A stretch of DNA of 64,000 nt. It comes from Corythucha ciliata. Lineage: Eukaryota > Arthropoda > Insecta > Hemiptera > Tingidae. How positions within the stretch are numbered: position 1 is the first letter of the stretch; every line of letters begins with the position of its first letter. Of the stretch, positions 41,266 through 53,549 are shown in pieces. The notes beneath the pieces are model-generated. The model saw nothing but the letters and a program-made list of their open reading frames with translations. It was not told the origin of the DNA and made no database searches. Location: the NCBI GenBank assembly GCA_038030265.1, contig CM075938.1, positions 18,515,009 through 18,579,008 on the forward strand. Direction: 5' to 3'. Made by a program: the position numbers and the translations under genes.

Positions 41266-43950
41266 ATGCCTTGATAATGGGGTGCATACCCCGCATCTAG
41301 TCGGAAAAAGTGCAATAAAATAAATGTTTTAACTCATAAAATCATGTAATTATATTTACTTAAAGTTGATTTTAACATTCACTAACTAATGAATATTTGA
41401 GAATTATGTATTTAGGTGCTTTTCTTTGGATGATGAGGCGAGTTCAACGTTAGCAATAATTTAAAGTTTTTTTTGTATCGAATTTAAAGTTATTTCGGAC
41501 AGTGACACATAAAACCATCACCCTCACTCACCCTCAGTGTCACTGTTGTTAGCAGTAATATGCAAAACCACTTTTTTTAGTCGGAAAAATCGATTTTTTT
41601 TTTTAAACGAACACCTCACGTCCTTTACCTATACTTGAAACATGGAAGTAAAATGGGGCTCGACTCCAGAAAATGGAAGTATTCGTGGGTTTTCTGTCAA
41701 AAAGGTGCTCTGAATGGGAAATTACTATACCACTGAATGCGTAGGTAAGGTACATGAACATGAGAGAGAAGTGGCGACAAGCAGAAACCCACGCCGTAAA
41801 TCAGGCCAGGTTTTTACAAAATAGCGTCGAGGGTCTCACCACGAAAATTTTTAAATTTCGTCAACCTTGGAACCCACGGGTAAATGGTGGGAAAGTCTGC
41901 TTCAGTGATGTATGGTGTAATTTTCAGTGGAATCTACAAGGAATTAAGCGGCCTAATGGCTTCCTTTCCTTCACCCGTTTAAAACTATTACAGTTTACCG
42001 TGTCCCCTTCATTAAACACTTACACCCGTTATCAAAATAAAAGCGACTTTGTTTCTCAACAGATTGACAATAATGTCGCGAGGGACTAAAGGCCGTGTAG
42101 GCATTTAATCGAGCGATTAAGCAAGGGAAGGGTTACATGACGAATATAAATCCGAATAGGAGTAAAAGACCGTTTTTCAGCAACAATTGAAAGCCATTTA
42201 TAAAGAGGAGATGGCCATTAAAGGTCTACGTCGAGTGCGCGCCCCTGTTCTTGACATTCCTGCTTGATTTATCTTCATTATCTATCCAGCTCCCCCCATC
42301 CCCCCTTTTCACCATTCTATTCAGTCAGGGCTTCCCCGAGTAGCAATATCACATACGTAGATATGGGCACAAGAGCCCTAAACTGTAGCTGACTGGTTAA
42401 ACGCCCCTTTTCAATAACCTTTAAGGATAATCCTTAATGTTGAACCAAACTTTGTCGTATCTGTGTATATACGCGCATTTAAAATGAAATAAGCTATGGA
42501 CCAGTAAAACAAAAGATGTCAAGATCAGGGTGCTTGCTAATTAGTAGTTTTGAAAAATGAAATAAGGGGACCAGGCTTCAAGTAGGGGCTCTCTGGTATT
42601 TATTTAGATTTTTTTTCTTATCTGAAATGTTTAATTTTTCGTGTTTTACATTCCCCCCTCCTCGGCATCACCACAAACCACAGAATTTCATTGAAAAAGT
42701 GAGGGAAATCGCTCATGCAAGAGCTTAACTTCTTAAATAAGAAAAGGAAGAAGTAAAAGCGTGTGAAGAGGAAAAAATCTTAGATGGGTGTCACATGTGT
42801 GTGTCGAGTCAGCGACTCGTTTCTCAACACCTACTTTCTCCTCACTCACTACCTCACTCCCTCCCTCTTCTTTTCCTTCCTCACCCATCCACACTCTCAA
42901 TATCAAACAGTTCTTCTGCTCATTTCTCAACCCCCCCCTACCACCATCACCACCACTCCGCAACCATCCGCCGTTTCATTCTCTCTTCGACTCTACCATC
43001 ACCACCCATTTCTCTTTTTTCTTGCTTTTACTGCCTAGTTTTCAAACCCAAAGAAAAGGGAAGGCGAGTTTGAAGAAGGAAAAAAAGAGACGAGCCAGAG
43101 AAATATTCAAGAGTTTTTTTCTCCCTGCTTTAGATTCCCCTACTTCATCTTCAATACCCGAGAAATTGGATTATTGAATATTTCCGTTCCTTTTCTCGTG
43201 CTATTTAGGATAAGGACACGTTGTTTTTTTTTTCTAAAATATTCATGTCAACCTGTTCAAATTAGCTTTGAAATAGCGAATAAAATGAACGCGTATCACT
43301 TCGATACGGGATACAAGGAAAACAAACGTGTCGAGCTCTGGAAAACAAACAAGACGGTGTATTCTGAGCAATGTGAAATTCAAAACATACTGATTCCTCA
43401 AGAGTTTTTCAGTGTTCACGCAATCGCAGAGTAGATCAAGGTCATGGAGGTTATTCCTCACCATCAAGACCAACGATATATAAACCTGGATTGCTCACAG
43501 AGGACTGGAGGGGCGTGGAGGGGGCAGGTCGTTCCTGGTAAACAATCACCCTGTCCCTCTCCTTGTGTAGTTATGGCAATATGGCACTTATTTTGAAACT
43601 CCATCCCTCTCATCCACTATGGGAGCTTATTTGATGGCTATTATCAGCTGGTCTTCTATACAGCTTTCTACAGTTCTACAGTGGTCTTTTCTACAGTTCT
43701 TTTATACATATATCGTTGATCAAGACCGTTAACGTCTCGAAGGTTAAAGTATACTCACCGGTGATCACTTTACAAGGTTTTTTTTCGCGCTTTTTTTTTA
43801 ACATGAATTATGTTCAAGAACAGGGCACGGTGGAGGAAAAATATATCACCCCCTCACCACACCACTGCACCGGTCCAGGTGCTCCATGAAAGAAAAAACG
43901 GGTTGGGGTCCTTCACGCCGAAAAAAAAAGCGCTACCTTGCAGCCGGAAG
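41266..43950. other. Mostly gene-free, with a pyrimidine-rich block
   Basis: A plus-strand 111-codon frame with ATG (41,754-42,089) has no recognisable domain. At 42,784-43,060 one strand is almost purely C/T, so all three frames stay open at once; those frames are composition artefacts. No exon with splice support was found. Confidence 0.4.
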
Positions 43951-44200
43951 TCCATTGCAAACCAGGGCACCCCAAATGTTCTCTACAGCATCCATTTTTG
44001 CTCTAGCTCACACCCCGAAAACCGTCAATTTCATTTCCCAAACTCATTTTTCGGCCTAGAAAACATATTGGGTGAGGGACTATATCGACCTCAAAAACAC
44101 ACTACTTGCTGTGAAGCTGGTTAGTAATGCTTGGAAAAATAAAAATAAAACAATTTGATGGATTTGGCTGATTAAAAAACGATTTGCACGGCAATGACTC
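43951..44200 (+). repeat. Short family B-like stretch
   Basis: AAAAACGGGTTGG, AAAACCGTCAATTTCATTTC and AAAACGATTTGCACGGC-like words recur at about 30-60 bp. Weak and eroded. Confidence 0.35.
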
Positions 44201-44739
44201 AGGTGCATCGATTAACTTGCACGGTTATTACCGGTTTCCCAACTTTAGACGTCTTATCCTTTGACCATGTGTCTGAGGAAACGGGAGGTTGTGGCCTGCT
44301 TTTTTTTGCGATGGCGCAACCACAAAAGGTCGTTGCCCATCTTAAAGCGCATTTAGCCCTCTGACAAGATGAAACGTAAATGGCTTTAATTGACCGGTTT
44401 TCTTGCGTCTGCTCAAGAACAATCAAAACGAGTTTCATGGCGTCTCTGGGTGGTGGAGGGCGGGATCTCAAAAATCGTGGGGAAGGGGGGAAGCGACCGA
44501 AAGTTGAGTCTTGGCATTAGCATATCTTTAGAGACGAAGCAGTCAAATGGCAGGTCTCCACGAGGTGGCTAATAGGTTGGATCCACCAGCGGGCCATTGT
44601 CCCCTTAACCACTAACCACAAAATATGCGAAGTCACTTATATTGAAAAAAAAAAAAAAAACAGCCTTTCACGGGTTTTCATAAAACCCGTCTTCTCCATT
44701 AACACATGTTTTAATTCAGGGAGGACGAGTGGAAATGAA

Positions 44740-45090
44740 CTGCTCTCGAGTCGAATTTTATGTAAATGGAAAACGCTACAAGACCCGAAAGTTGCAATTT
44801 CGTGGAAACAAAAGCCAGAATTTTTTGCAATTTCGCGTAAGTAAAGACCTGAAACTTGCAATTTCTGGAATATTGAGCCAGGAAACTTTCTATTTACCAA
44901 TTTTGCGGCTAATAGCCCGACGGTTGGACCTGCTTTCACAAACACTAAAAAAGAAGCCCCGAAATTTGGAACTTCGCGAAATAAATACCAGCAACTTGAT
45001 GCCATTTCTAACATGTTAATACCATAAACTTGCAATTTCACGTATTTTGAGCTCAGAATGATGCAATTTCGGGGCAATTTAGTTAACCAG
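44740..45090 (+). repeat. Family C repeats
   Basis: Units such as CGAAAGTTGCAATTTCGTGG and CCTGAAACTTGCAATTTCTG recur with ~29-bp spacing. The 155-codon minus-strand frame at 44,637-45,104 derives from these units. Confidence 0.7.
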
Positions 45091-45099
45091 AAACAACGA

Positions 45100-45850
45100 A
45101 TCAACGTTTTCTTGACTTTGTGCCATGAGTTAGCGTTTTTCTTAGTTTCAGCCGTTATAATTGGTGTTTTCCCGCTTTAAGCAGTGATTTATGTTTTTTT
45201 CTCATTTTGCGGCACGATTTTTCCAACCTTTAGACCTTCAGAAACAGTGAATTGGCGTTTTTGGTTTATTATTCATTCTGAATAATACACCTATGTTTTC
45301 GGTCAGGAAACAATTTTTACAACCCACCCTCAACATTTTTCTTTGTTCGTTTTTACATGCCTAGATTCCATCTCTGGAATGTCCGTCCGCCTTACGCCGT
45401 ACGCCGTTCGGGCCATATCTTGCCCTAGGATTGCTCGAAAAAACTTGTTCTTTCGCACATAGACTCCGTTTGGGATCTAGTTGGTCCTAACATCTGATCA
45501 GTTTGATCAACTAACTCCCTGGGTTTTTATGGGCCGAAAACCGGTCCAAAATGGGGATTTTCAAAGGTTATGAGATCATAAGGGTGTGGGGTGTCGATTT
45601 TCATGTAATTTCAAGCCGGATTTGGCTACATTCATGAATAATAAACTCATGTGTAAAATTTGCTGCGTTTTTTGTTTTTTTTCCTGATAGTAGCATTTTT
45701 CTCGTTTTTCTCCACGAATGAGCTCTTTTTTCGCGTTTGGTCATGAATTACCGCATTTTCTACATTTTGCGGAAAAAGGATATCATGAACCGCGAATTCG
45801 CAATTTTTTCTCAATTTTAGCCTAGAATGAGCGCATTTTTTAAAAATGTC
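45100..45850 (-). repeat. Eroded family A units flanking unique sequence
   Basis: Reverse-oriented A units are seen at 45,110-45,260 and 45,690-45,850 (TTTTCTCAATTTTAGCCTAG). The middle (45,290-45,650) is unassigned sequence. Confidence 0.5.
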
Positions 45851-45929
45851 GTTAGAATATTCATGAATATAATACGTAAAAATCAAGGAAACGAACGTGG
45901 AAGATCTCGTCGCTAATCGTTTATGTTTT

Positions 45930-45990
45930 TATTTATTTGGAACCGGTTTCGGCATACTCGCAATTTTCAACCTTTACAAACAATTAATGG
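45930..45990 (-). repeat. Hammerhead-like GAAACCGG terminus
   Basis: On the minus strand TTGAAAATTGCGAGTATGCC is followed by GAAACCGGTTCC, resembling the CTGA-GAT / GAAACCGG cassettes at 27.6 kb. It is followed by AT-rich DNA. Eroded; no coding relatives nearby. Confidence 0.3.
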
Positions 45991-46689
45991 ATACAACAAA
46001 TCAATCAAACGAACAATTGTGGACCCCCCTCCCCCCGCCTTACCTTTACAAACCAATCGTCACTTATATTATTAAAAATCCCGTCCACTGGCGACTCAAA
46101 ATATTTATCTTAACCAATTAAAATTTCACATTAAGACCAATCATTCTGGCAAGGCCCACTGGTCACCGGAGCACATCTAACCACACAGGTAGAGCAGCTG
46201 GGAAACAACGTCGCAACTCCAGCCATAATAAATTACATCGAGCTAAAAATCAATATTTTCCATCTTTAAGCTCTTCAGGAGCCTCCTCAGAAGTGGCGCC
46301 CGAATGTGTGTCTGTCCTGTCACGCCGTTACCAAGGCACGTTACCGATTATGACTTATTTAACGGATTTTTTTTTAACGGGATGGAATACATTTTGACGG
46401 ATTTTCGACGGAAATTTGAGATTGCATTGACGGGAAATGCAAAATTTCAGTTGCCAACGCTGCAAATAGCTAATCAATTAGGTTTTGACGTCTAAATTTG
46501 GAGTTTTCTGCTCGAATATTCAGTCTTGGTGTGTGGGGGTGAGAGTTTCTGTTTCCAAGTGACTTTGTCAGTTTCATGGCAAAGATTGTCGGTATCTTTA
46601 CGAAAAATCGTCATTTTTACCGTGGAAAATCTATTTTTCGGGGTTTTCAATATTATGCTGTTGATATGAAGAACGAGGTTCAGTAGTTA

Positions 46690-46770
46690 ATACATGAAAA
46701 AAGTCGTAGTTATCCAGAAGACTGACAACGTAGGCTCCTACGTCTACGACTTTTGCATGCACTTTGTTGT
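46690..46770. repeat. Hairpin sharing a motif with the 27.6-kb element
   Basis: TGAAAAAAGTCGTAG at left pairs with CTACGACTTTTGCATG at right. Inside is GACTGACAACGTAGGCTCCT, which matches the motif at 27,716 (GACTGACAACGTACGTTCCT) and, inverted, at 27,553-27,516. The core GTAGGCTCCTAC is itself palindromic. Confidence 0.6.
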
Positions 46771-47264
46771 TTTTTAAGGGCGAGATGTTCAGTTTCAGTG
46801 TTAAATAGCCAGTTTGAAGAAGTAAATTGACGGTTTTCAAGTATAGCTTTCGGTTTCGAAAATTTTTGGCTACGCCCAGTACCAGCGTAGTAAGCACTTC
46901 TTTTTAGCCCAGTAGTAGTAACCCAAATTACGGTATAGCGCTATTTATCAATTTTAACCGCAAATTAGCCTCCAAAATGCAGCTTTTAGCCTCTCCTAGT
47001 CTCTTCATCACCTAGTCAAGACAAAAAAAAAATCAGTGATGGGCTTTGTCAAAGTCCTTCACGGTGAAAATTCGTCAACATTAGAGAGATTTGGCAAACA
47101 GTCCCGCTAACGCTAACGTTAACGCTATTCACATTTCAACCAACGAAATGTTTACTACCCCAGCAACGCGTACACAAAAATTAACTTTAGCGTTTACGGG
47201 AATGGTTGCAAAATCTCTCTAATCACGTGATCAAATATTTTTGGTTGTTCGAGAGAAATGAAAC
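46771..47264. other. Upstream region of the bestrophin gene
   Basis: Contains a few family A-like words at 46,930-46,990 and otherwise unassigned DNA. No TATA box or other core promoter element is obvious immediately upstream of the start codon, and the 5' UTR boundary cannot be set. Confidence 0.4.
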
Positions 47265-49985
47265 ATGACAGTGACGTACACAGCTCAGGTCTCATCGTGT
47301 AGAACATTCGGTTGTTTTTGGAAGCTGCTCTTCAGGTAAATTTCCATTTGCCAACTGCCAGAATCACGTGCCTTTCCCTCCTCCCTCAAACTTAAACGGT
47401 TGGAACGATTTAAATTGACGAACTCCGATTAAGATGGAAAGGCAGTATTTACAAGCTACTGTGGCCCAGCCTAATAGTGTACGTCATTTTGTACTTCACG
47501 CTGAGCTTTGTTTACCGGTTCATTTTGGATGAAACTCTGAGACGGTAAATTGTTTGTGTTTCCTTCTCTCTTTTTTTGGTTGTTGAAATTCCGTTGGCGC
47601 CTATAGAAAGTTCGAAAAAGTTTCCCTTCACTGTCAAACGTACTGCGACCTCATTCCAGTGTCTTTCGTCCTCGGTTTCTACGTGTCCATAGTTGTGACG
47701 AGATGGTGGAGTCAATATTTGTCGATACCCTGGCCGGACGCTTTCGCCATGTATCTGAGTGCTTTCATCAGTGGAAAGGTATCGGGGCCCCGATTTGATG
47801 GGAAGTCGAAATATGGTCTAATCTGTTTCCTCGACTGGAGGATGATCAATCGAGGCTCGTTAGAAGGACAATTATACGTCACGCGAATCTGGCGCTTGTT
47901 TTAACGTTTAGAATGATAGCCCCGATCGTGAAAAGGAGATTTCCCACGCTTGACCACATGGTGGAATCAGGTTTAATGTTGACTACCGAGAAGAAAACTT
48001 TTGAAAAGTAGGTAATGATCACCCATTTCAACGTCAAAGTATTTACCGAATTCAAAGATTCGCAACAAAATTACAAGATTAGACGAGAAAACGAATCACC
48101 CAAGATTTTGGGTGCCTATAATGTGGTCAGTGTCGATACTTACCAATGCCAAGCGTGAGAATTTGATTCAGGACGAATTCGGTTTCAAGACATTGATGGA
48201 CGAATTGATTAAATTTCGTTCGGGCTGTGGAAATCTATTGAACTATGATTGGATAAGTGTTCCTCTTGTCTATACTCAAGTAACCCCCATCCTCACCAGG
48301 CTCTTAATCATAAATGAGCGTTTAAAATGAGGTTTTAATTAGGTCGTTACCCTTGCTGTCTACACTTACTTCCTGTCAACTTTGATGGGTAACCAGTGTT
48401 TGGATCCCAAGCAAGGCTATCCAAACCATACGATTGATTACGTCGTTCCTATTTTTACTCTGCTACAAGTAACGCTTTCATTTTTCATAATTGTAAGGTT
48501 ATCGTGCCCTCAATTCACCTTCAGTTCTTTTTTTACATGGGCTGGCTGCTTGTTGCAGAAACGTTGGTAAATCCGTTTGGTGAGGATGACGACGATTTTG
48601 AAGTAAATTGGCTTATTGACCGAAATTTGCACGTAAGGTTTATCCACGGACGCCCACCCCCTCCCCTTATAAGATCTTTTGGTTCATTCGTCTCTAGACA
48701 AATGTCAGGAGTTGTTCAGAACTAGAAATTTATCCACAGATATCCTATTTAATCGTGGACGAACTACACGACGGCTATCCAGACTTGACTAAAGACCAAT
48801 ACTGGGATGAAATCACTCCGAGTGAGTTACCGTACACTGAAGCGACCCGCCATTCCTATAAAAGCTCCGAACCTTTTTACGGGTCAACGCGTTTCGTCAA
48901 CGTACCGTTTGAACAGACGAGATTTGTATTCATGTCGACGGTGCCCGCGAGCGAGTCGAGGAACGCTGTCGACTACGTGGGTTGTCTCTCCCACTCTCTT
49001 CCCTAACATTTCACTTTTTATCGTTGTTTTTTTCTTTTTTTTTTCTCTCTCTCTCTCAAGTTGAGAAAAAGGCCTGTTGCGTCACCGGTTGATATAACAG
49101 GTAGAAAAAACTTCACTGGCGAGTTTAGTATATGCGATGAACGGAATAGAGCGTCCAAAAATTCCCTCATTACCCTCTTTAGGGGTTGTAGAAAACACGT
49201 TTACGACTGTAGCGCGTTATCGTCGAGTAAATATATTTAAATTCTGTTTTAAGATCATTTTATCCTAATCAATCTCGAAATTTTAAGTATACTCGTCAAA
49301 AAGAAGGAAAAATAACAAAAATGATTATACTCGGGATGATACCTTTTCGCACGCTGGAAGCTTAAAAAGAAATTCTTTGGAATCCGTGAGCATTGCTTAA
49401 TCAAAACATGCCGACATCCTTACTAAGTTCTTCTTCCTCACCCCTCATAATGCAATATGCATCCTTCAGCCAGATATTTTCACCATGTCAAGTTTCACCG
49501 CGCTCGATTGCAACATCAAAACACAGCCCTGTACATCTGTTGGTATCGAGAGGACCAGATTTGTGTATTGAACGGGTTATTATACAGACATCTGTCCAAT
49601 TTCAGGCGTTGACAGCATTCGCTTCTGAGATACCCAAATCACTCGAACAGAAATGTGACGCCAGAATAAAGTCGTGGCTAACGGATTCAAACGTTTACAA
49701 AAGCCAGACAATCACCGATGAGACGTCAGGTACCTTAAAATGCGGTTCAATAACCTTCGATTGAACCAGTTTTGTCCATTTTGGAATCGTTCTGCCATGG
49801 GACACAAACATAATTTCACTATTGGCACCTATCGGAACGTTTCCAGAATGATTTTTTGGGATAAATCCAAGATTGCCCTAATGACCGTATAGTAACAATT
49901 GAAAATTTCAGAAAAAGAAGAACCAAATTCACCGTCTGTAATGAATGACCTCGACGTCAATTTTCCATTCGCTAACAGGTATTAG
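47265..49985 (+). CDS. Bestrophin family anion channel, 11 exons
   Basis: Calcium-activated chloride channel subunit of the plasma membrane (pentameric in the family). Exons by GT-AG and phase: 47,265-47,335, 47,434-47,544, 47,607-47,778, 47,841-48,007, 48,105-48,279, 48,343-48,468, 48,525-48,632, 48,740-48,976, 49,061-49,100, 49,391-49,729 and 49,912-49,985, about 539 residues. The start [11 protein letters not shown] is the conserved bestrophin N-terminus. Key motifs follow: [17 protein letters not shown] (first helix), [20 protein letters not shown] (neck/pore region), [69 protein letters not shown] (the acidic Ca-binding cluster) and YWDE. The last two exons encode a low-complexity Ser/Thr tail. 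The stop at 49,983 assumes read-through of a possible final donor at 49,979, so the C-terminus may differ. Confidence 0.93.
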
Positions 49986-50039
49986 ATAATTTACTTCACC
50001 CCAGCCCTATGAATGCTGATGACCAGCTTAATGCCACCT

Positions 50040-50700
50040 CATGGTTCATTAAAACCACAATTTCGTGGGCCATTGGCTCATTGAAAAGCCCAAAATTCGT
50101 GATTTTGACTCGGTTTTCGGCTTCTCGAAAATCCCTGATTTCTTTGGTTTGACTAATTCAACAAACTGAATTTCCTGTGGTTCATTCAAATTCGAGGTTT
50201 TGGCACCTTGACAATCCACTTTTTCGCTAATGACGCTCTTTACAAACCGATTTCGCACGTCACAGAAATTAGTTAGTGGCTCCGTAGAACAAAAAATGCT
50301 GTGGTCTTGCCCTTTGAAAAATACAAATTTCGAGGGTTTGGCTCAAGGAAAAAAAAAACAATTTCGCAGGTTTGGCTCTTTGAAACAAACAAAATCGTTC
50401 TTCGCCCTTCACAAAATCGCAGTTTCGCCCTTCGAAACCCCAATTTTATGTATTTGGCTCCTTCAATAACCAATTTTGTGAGTTTCTCTCGTCGAAAACC
50501 CAATTTTGTGGGTTTGTTTCTTTAAAAAATTATGTGGTTCGGCCGTTCGGCTCCTTGATTATACAAGTTTTCACTTGGACGCATTTCACTTCTGAAAAAC
50601 AAACTTCACGGGATTCACGCCATCAAAAAACCGATTTTGCGGATATCGCACTTTGAAACAAAAACAATATTCAGGATTTGCCCTTTAACCCAATTTTGTG
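50040..50700 (+). repeat. Family B repeats just downstream of bestrophin
   Basis: Units such as AATTTCGAGGGTTTGGCTC and AATTTTGTGGGTTTGTTTC with AAAACCC linkers recur at ~30 bp, both strands open in short frames. The array starts about 55 bp after the inferred bestrophin stop, so the 3' UTR or polyadenylation site may lie inside it. Confidence 0.75.
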
Positions 50701-50712
50701 TTTATGTTACCG

Positions 50713-50875
50713 GCAAAGTGGGAAATCAGGCATTGTAGGAAATGCCTAGGCATTGTTCACAATGCCTGACCCTGCTAGGAAAGTTTGGAAATTTCTTCAT
50801 TACTTCTAACAGTGCCTGGTTGTTTTCAGGCATTGTTGATAGTGCCTATCACGACCCATGCAAAGTGGGAAATTT
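50713..50875. repeat. AGGCATTGT hairpin cluster between direct repeats
   Basis: Two adjacent palindromes, AGGCATT-GTAGGA-AATGCCT (50,728-50,747) and AGGCATTGT-TC-ACAATGCCT (50,748-50,767), and a third related one (50,828-50,847) lie between two copies of GCAAAGTGGGAAAT (about 50,714 and 50,860). Possibly an insertion bounded by a ~14-bp duplication. Confidence 0.55.
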
Positions 50876-51200
50876 AATAGTGGGGAACTTGAAGTTTTCA
50901 TTTTTTCGTTTAGAAGTGTGCCTACTAAGAGTTTTTAGCCAGCAAGATTGCGGAATTCTGAATTTAACGTCCCTACACGTACACCTACAGAGGCGTAACG
51001 ATTGGCCCCAAGTTCGCGGGGGGGGGGCGAGCGGTTAAAGGGAGGGCCTAGTTGCTTTCTATTGGCCTTCCATCGGCGGTCATTTCATTTCCCCGCCCCC
51101 CTGCCATTAAAGGAATGGAAAATTCCTGGCAAAAAAATTAATCATATCGGCAATTAATTCAAGCGCCCGTAAGAAAATACAATGCTAATAAAAAAATTAA
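50876..51200. other. No recognised feature
   Basis: Unassigned sequence with a G-run near 51,018. Confidence 0.4.
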
Positions 51201-51430
51201 ATGCCGGGATTTGCCCGGCAGACTTGAGAGGCGCCCGGTAAAGATGTGAAAGTGCTTGAACAGTGCACGGTCCACGTTCGCGGGACCAGTCTCCGTTTCG
51301 ACTTCAAACTTTAAGCTACCAGAGCTACTCGGTCCAGGTCTCCCGGCATTCGAGCCGAGTACGGAGCTGATGACCGCCCTTGTAGGAAGCGGGAGGTGAA
51401 CTGCACTACGCCCCCCCCCCCGCCACTAAC
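51201..51430 (-). mobile_element. SINE-like segment with pol III boxes
   Basis: On the minus strand a B-box-like GGCTCGAATGCC occurs about 52 bases after an A-box-like TAGTGCAGTT, and the text around the B box (TACTCGGCTC, then a CGAGTA partner) could form a small stem. GCCGGG words recur to the left. The composition is richer in GC than the surroundings. No second copy is present in the window, so SINE status is a suggestion. Confidence 0.3.
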
Positions 51431-51829
51431 GGCTATCAACCCGACCCGACAAAACGGATTCAGGAAGGATCTGGCTCACCAGGATAGATACAATCCCTGA
51501 GAGTGAAACAGGGGACTGAGGATGTTGTGACTAGGCATCCCGGCCACATGCCAGCCGGGTCCTTCCAGCTAGACGTATGCCACACTCCATTTCCTTTCTC
51601 CTAGAAGAAGAAGGCAAAAGTTCTCATGTCTACCGTCGGCAAATCGCATGATCCATCTCTCCGCCAGTCATCATACAGACCATCTCAGGGGCGCCGAAAC
51701 GGTTTCAATGAGGCGTCGCAGATTTCTTAAAAAGGAACGACCCAAACTTATGGGACCCCCCCCCCCCACCGACACACCTCACAAAATTGCCGCCAGCTAG
51801 CTCGGAGTTTGGCAATAGCTGATATGGAA
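51431..51829. other. No recognised feature
   Basis: Unassigned, GC-richer sequence with GCCGGG-like words and C-runs near 51,410 and 51,760. Confidence 0.4.
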
Positions 51830-53390
51830 AAAACGGCAATTCACTACTAAAATTGACATCTTGACTCGGATTGGGGAAAAGCGTTAATTCTTGGATAAAT
51901 TGTAAGAAAAAATCATTAAGGTCCGGGTCGACCAGATGGATTTAAAGTTCCGTTTAGCCCTAAGCTGAGCTTAAGAGCTTATACCCCAATCATAATTTAC
52001 CATTTTGTGTACAAAATCTTTTAAACCCTTAACCACTATTAAAGGGACATTGTCGATCCGGCCCTAATTCACGGCTAAAACTGAGATGAATGCCCATTCG
52101 AGGCTACAAAGTGATAAAAACGCTAATTCGTGGTTAATATTATAAAAACACCAATTCGCGGCTTCTAAAGGCAACTTTATGGCTAGGAGAAGCTCCAAAT
52201 CACGGCACGAATTGAACAAAACAAACAAAAAGCTAATCACAGGTATAAAATTGAGACAAATCAGAAAAAAATTCAAAATGACGCTAAAATTGAGAGAAAG
52301 TGTTAATTGGCGGGTAGAACTAAGAAAACCGGTAATTCATAGCATAATCGAGAAAAACCGATAATTAGCAGATGAATTAAGAAAGAGCGCTAAATTTTGA
52401 ATAAAGTGTAGCAAAACGCGAATAAACGAATAAAGTTAAAAAAATTACATACGGCTAAAATGGAGAAAAAGCTCTAATTCATGGCACATTCATGGTAAAA
52501 ATTGAGAAAAATCGCCAATTTGTCGCTACAATTGGCACAAACGTTAATTCACGGCTAAAATTGAGGGAAAATGCTAATCGGATGCTTAAACAGAGAACTA
52601 CGCTTTTTCACATCTACGATTCAGAAAAATCGCTAATTGGCGGATAGAGCGAGAAAAATGCTAATAAAAAACCCCTAGATTGAAGGGCTACAATTGAGAA
52701 AAACGTTAACTCTCAGCTAAAATTGAGGAAAGTTCTAATCGACTTCTAAAACAGAGAAAAACGCTAATTCACGGCTAAAATTCAGAAAAATTGCTGATTT
52801 GAGGCTAATCACTGCGACCGCGAAATACCCCCAATTCGTGGTTTCTTGAGGCAACTTGATGACTGCAATTTTACTACTCCCGGCTATAATATTAAGAAGA
52901 TGGGCTCATTTGCCTCCAAACTTGGGGGAAGATAAACAAAAAAATTCTCAAGGCAACCATGGCCTGAGGGCCTGATGGCAACTTCGCTGCTAATACAGAG
53001 ATAATGCGAAAATAGGAGGCTGAAATTGAGTAGGCGTGCAAATGTGCTAGTGTTGGGGCAAGAGCTTCGAGAAAAGCCGGTAATTTACAGCTAAAATGGA
53101 GAAAAGGTGTAAATTCACGGCTAAAATGAAGGGGGAAAAAATTCACTGATAAATCTGAGAAAAGCAGCTGATTCACTGGGGTTGAAATTGAGTAAAAGAT
53201 TTTCGAATGAAACTACGAAATAATTCGATGTTAAAATCGAAAAAAAAAACGTTTATTAACGGAAATGTTTGGAAAAACTTGCAGAAACTGCACAGGAAAA
53301 ACCGCCAATTCCCAGCTAAAGTCAAGATAAAGCGCTCACTCCCTGTTAATTAGAAAAAAAAGCTAATTAGTGGATCAAGCAGACCGTTTT
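51830..53390 (+). repeat. Family A array, forward orientation, ~1.5 kb
   Basis: Many units of GCTAATTCACGGCTAAAATT plus GAGAAAAA occur with a ~29-30-bp period, well preserved at 52,060-52,150 and 52,440-52,810. A non-repeat insert (51,930-52,060) separates the first units. The small ORFs here are by-products. Confidence 0.85.
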
Positions 53391-53549
53391 TAATTTGTAT
53401 TAATCAATTTTTGATTTGGTTTTATACGGTTGAAATTGGCTGCAGTCACCCGAAACTGGTACCAATGAATTATTTTACGCGACGAGAACATCCCATATTT
53501 CATAGTTTTATAAATTAACGAGTTCTGTTCAACAATATTTTATTCTCTT

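Noticed and set aside
42784..43177. Three overlapping plus-strand ORFs of 84-129 codons
   Set aside because: All three frames are open because one strand is C/T-only; Ser/Pro/Leu-rich noise.
44637..45104. 155-codon minus-strand ORF
   Set aside because: It lies across family C units and a poly-A run; its peptide repeats short words in step with the ~29-bp period, so it is a repeat by-product.
50049..50525. Overlapping ORFs on both strands, 69-79 codons
   Set aside because: They coincide with family B units and encode periodic words; no domain.
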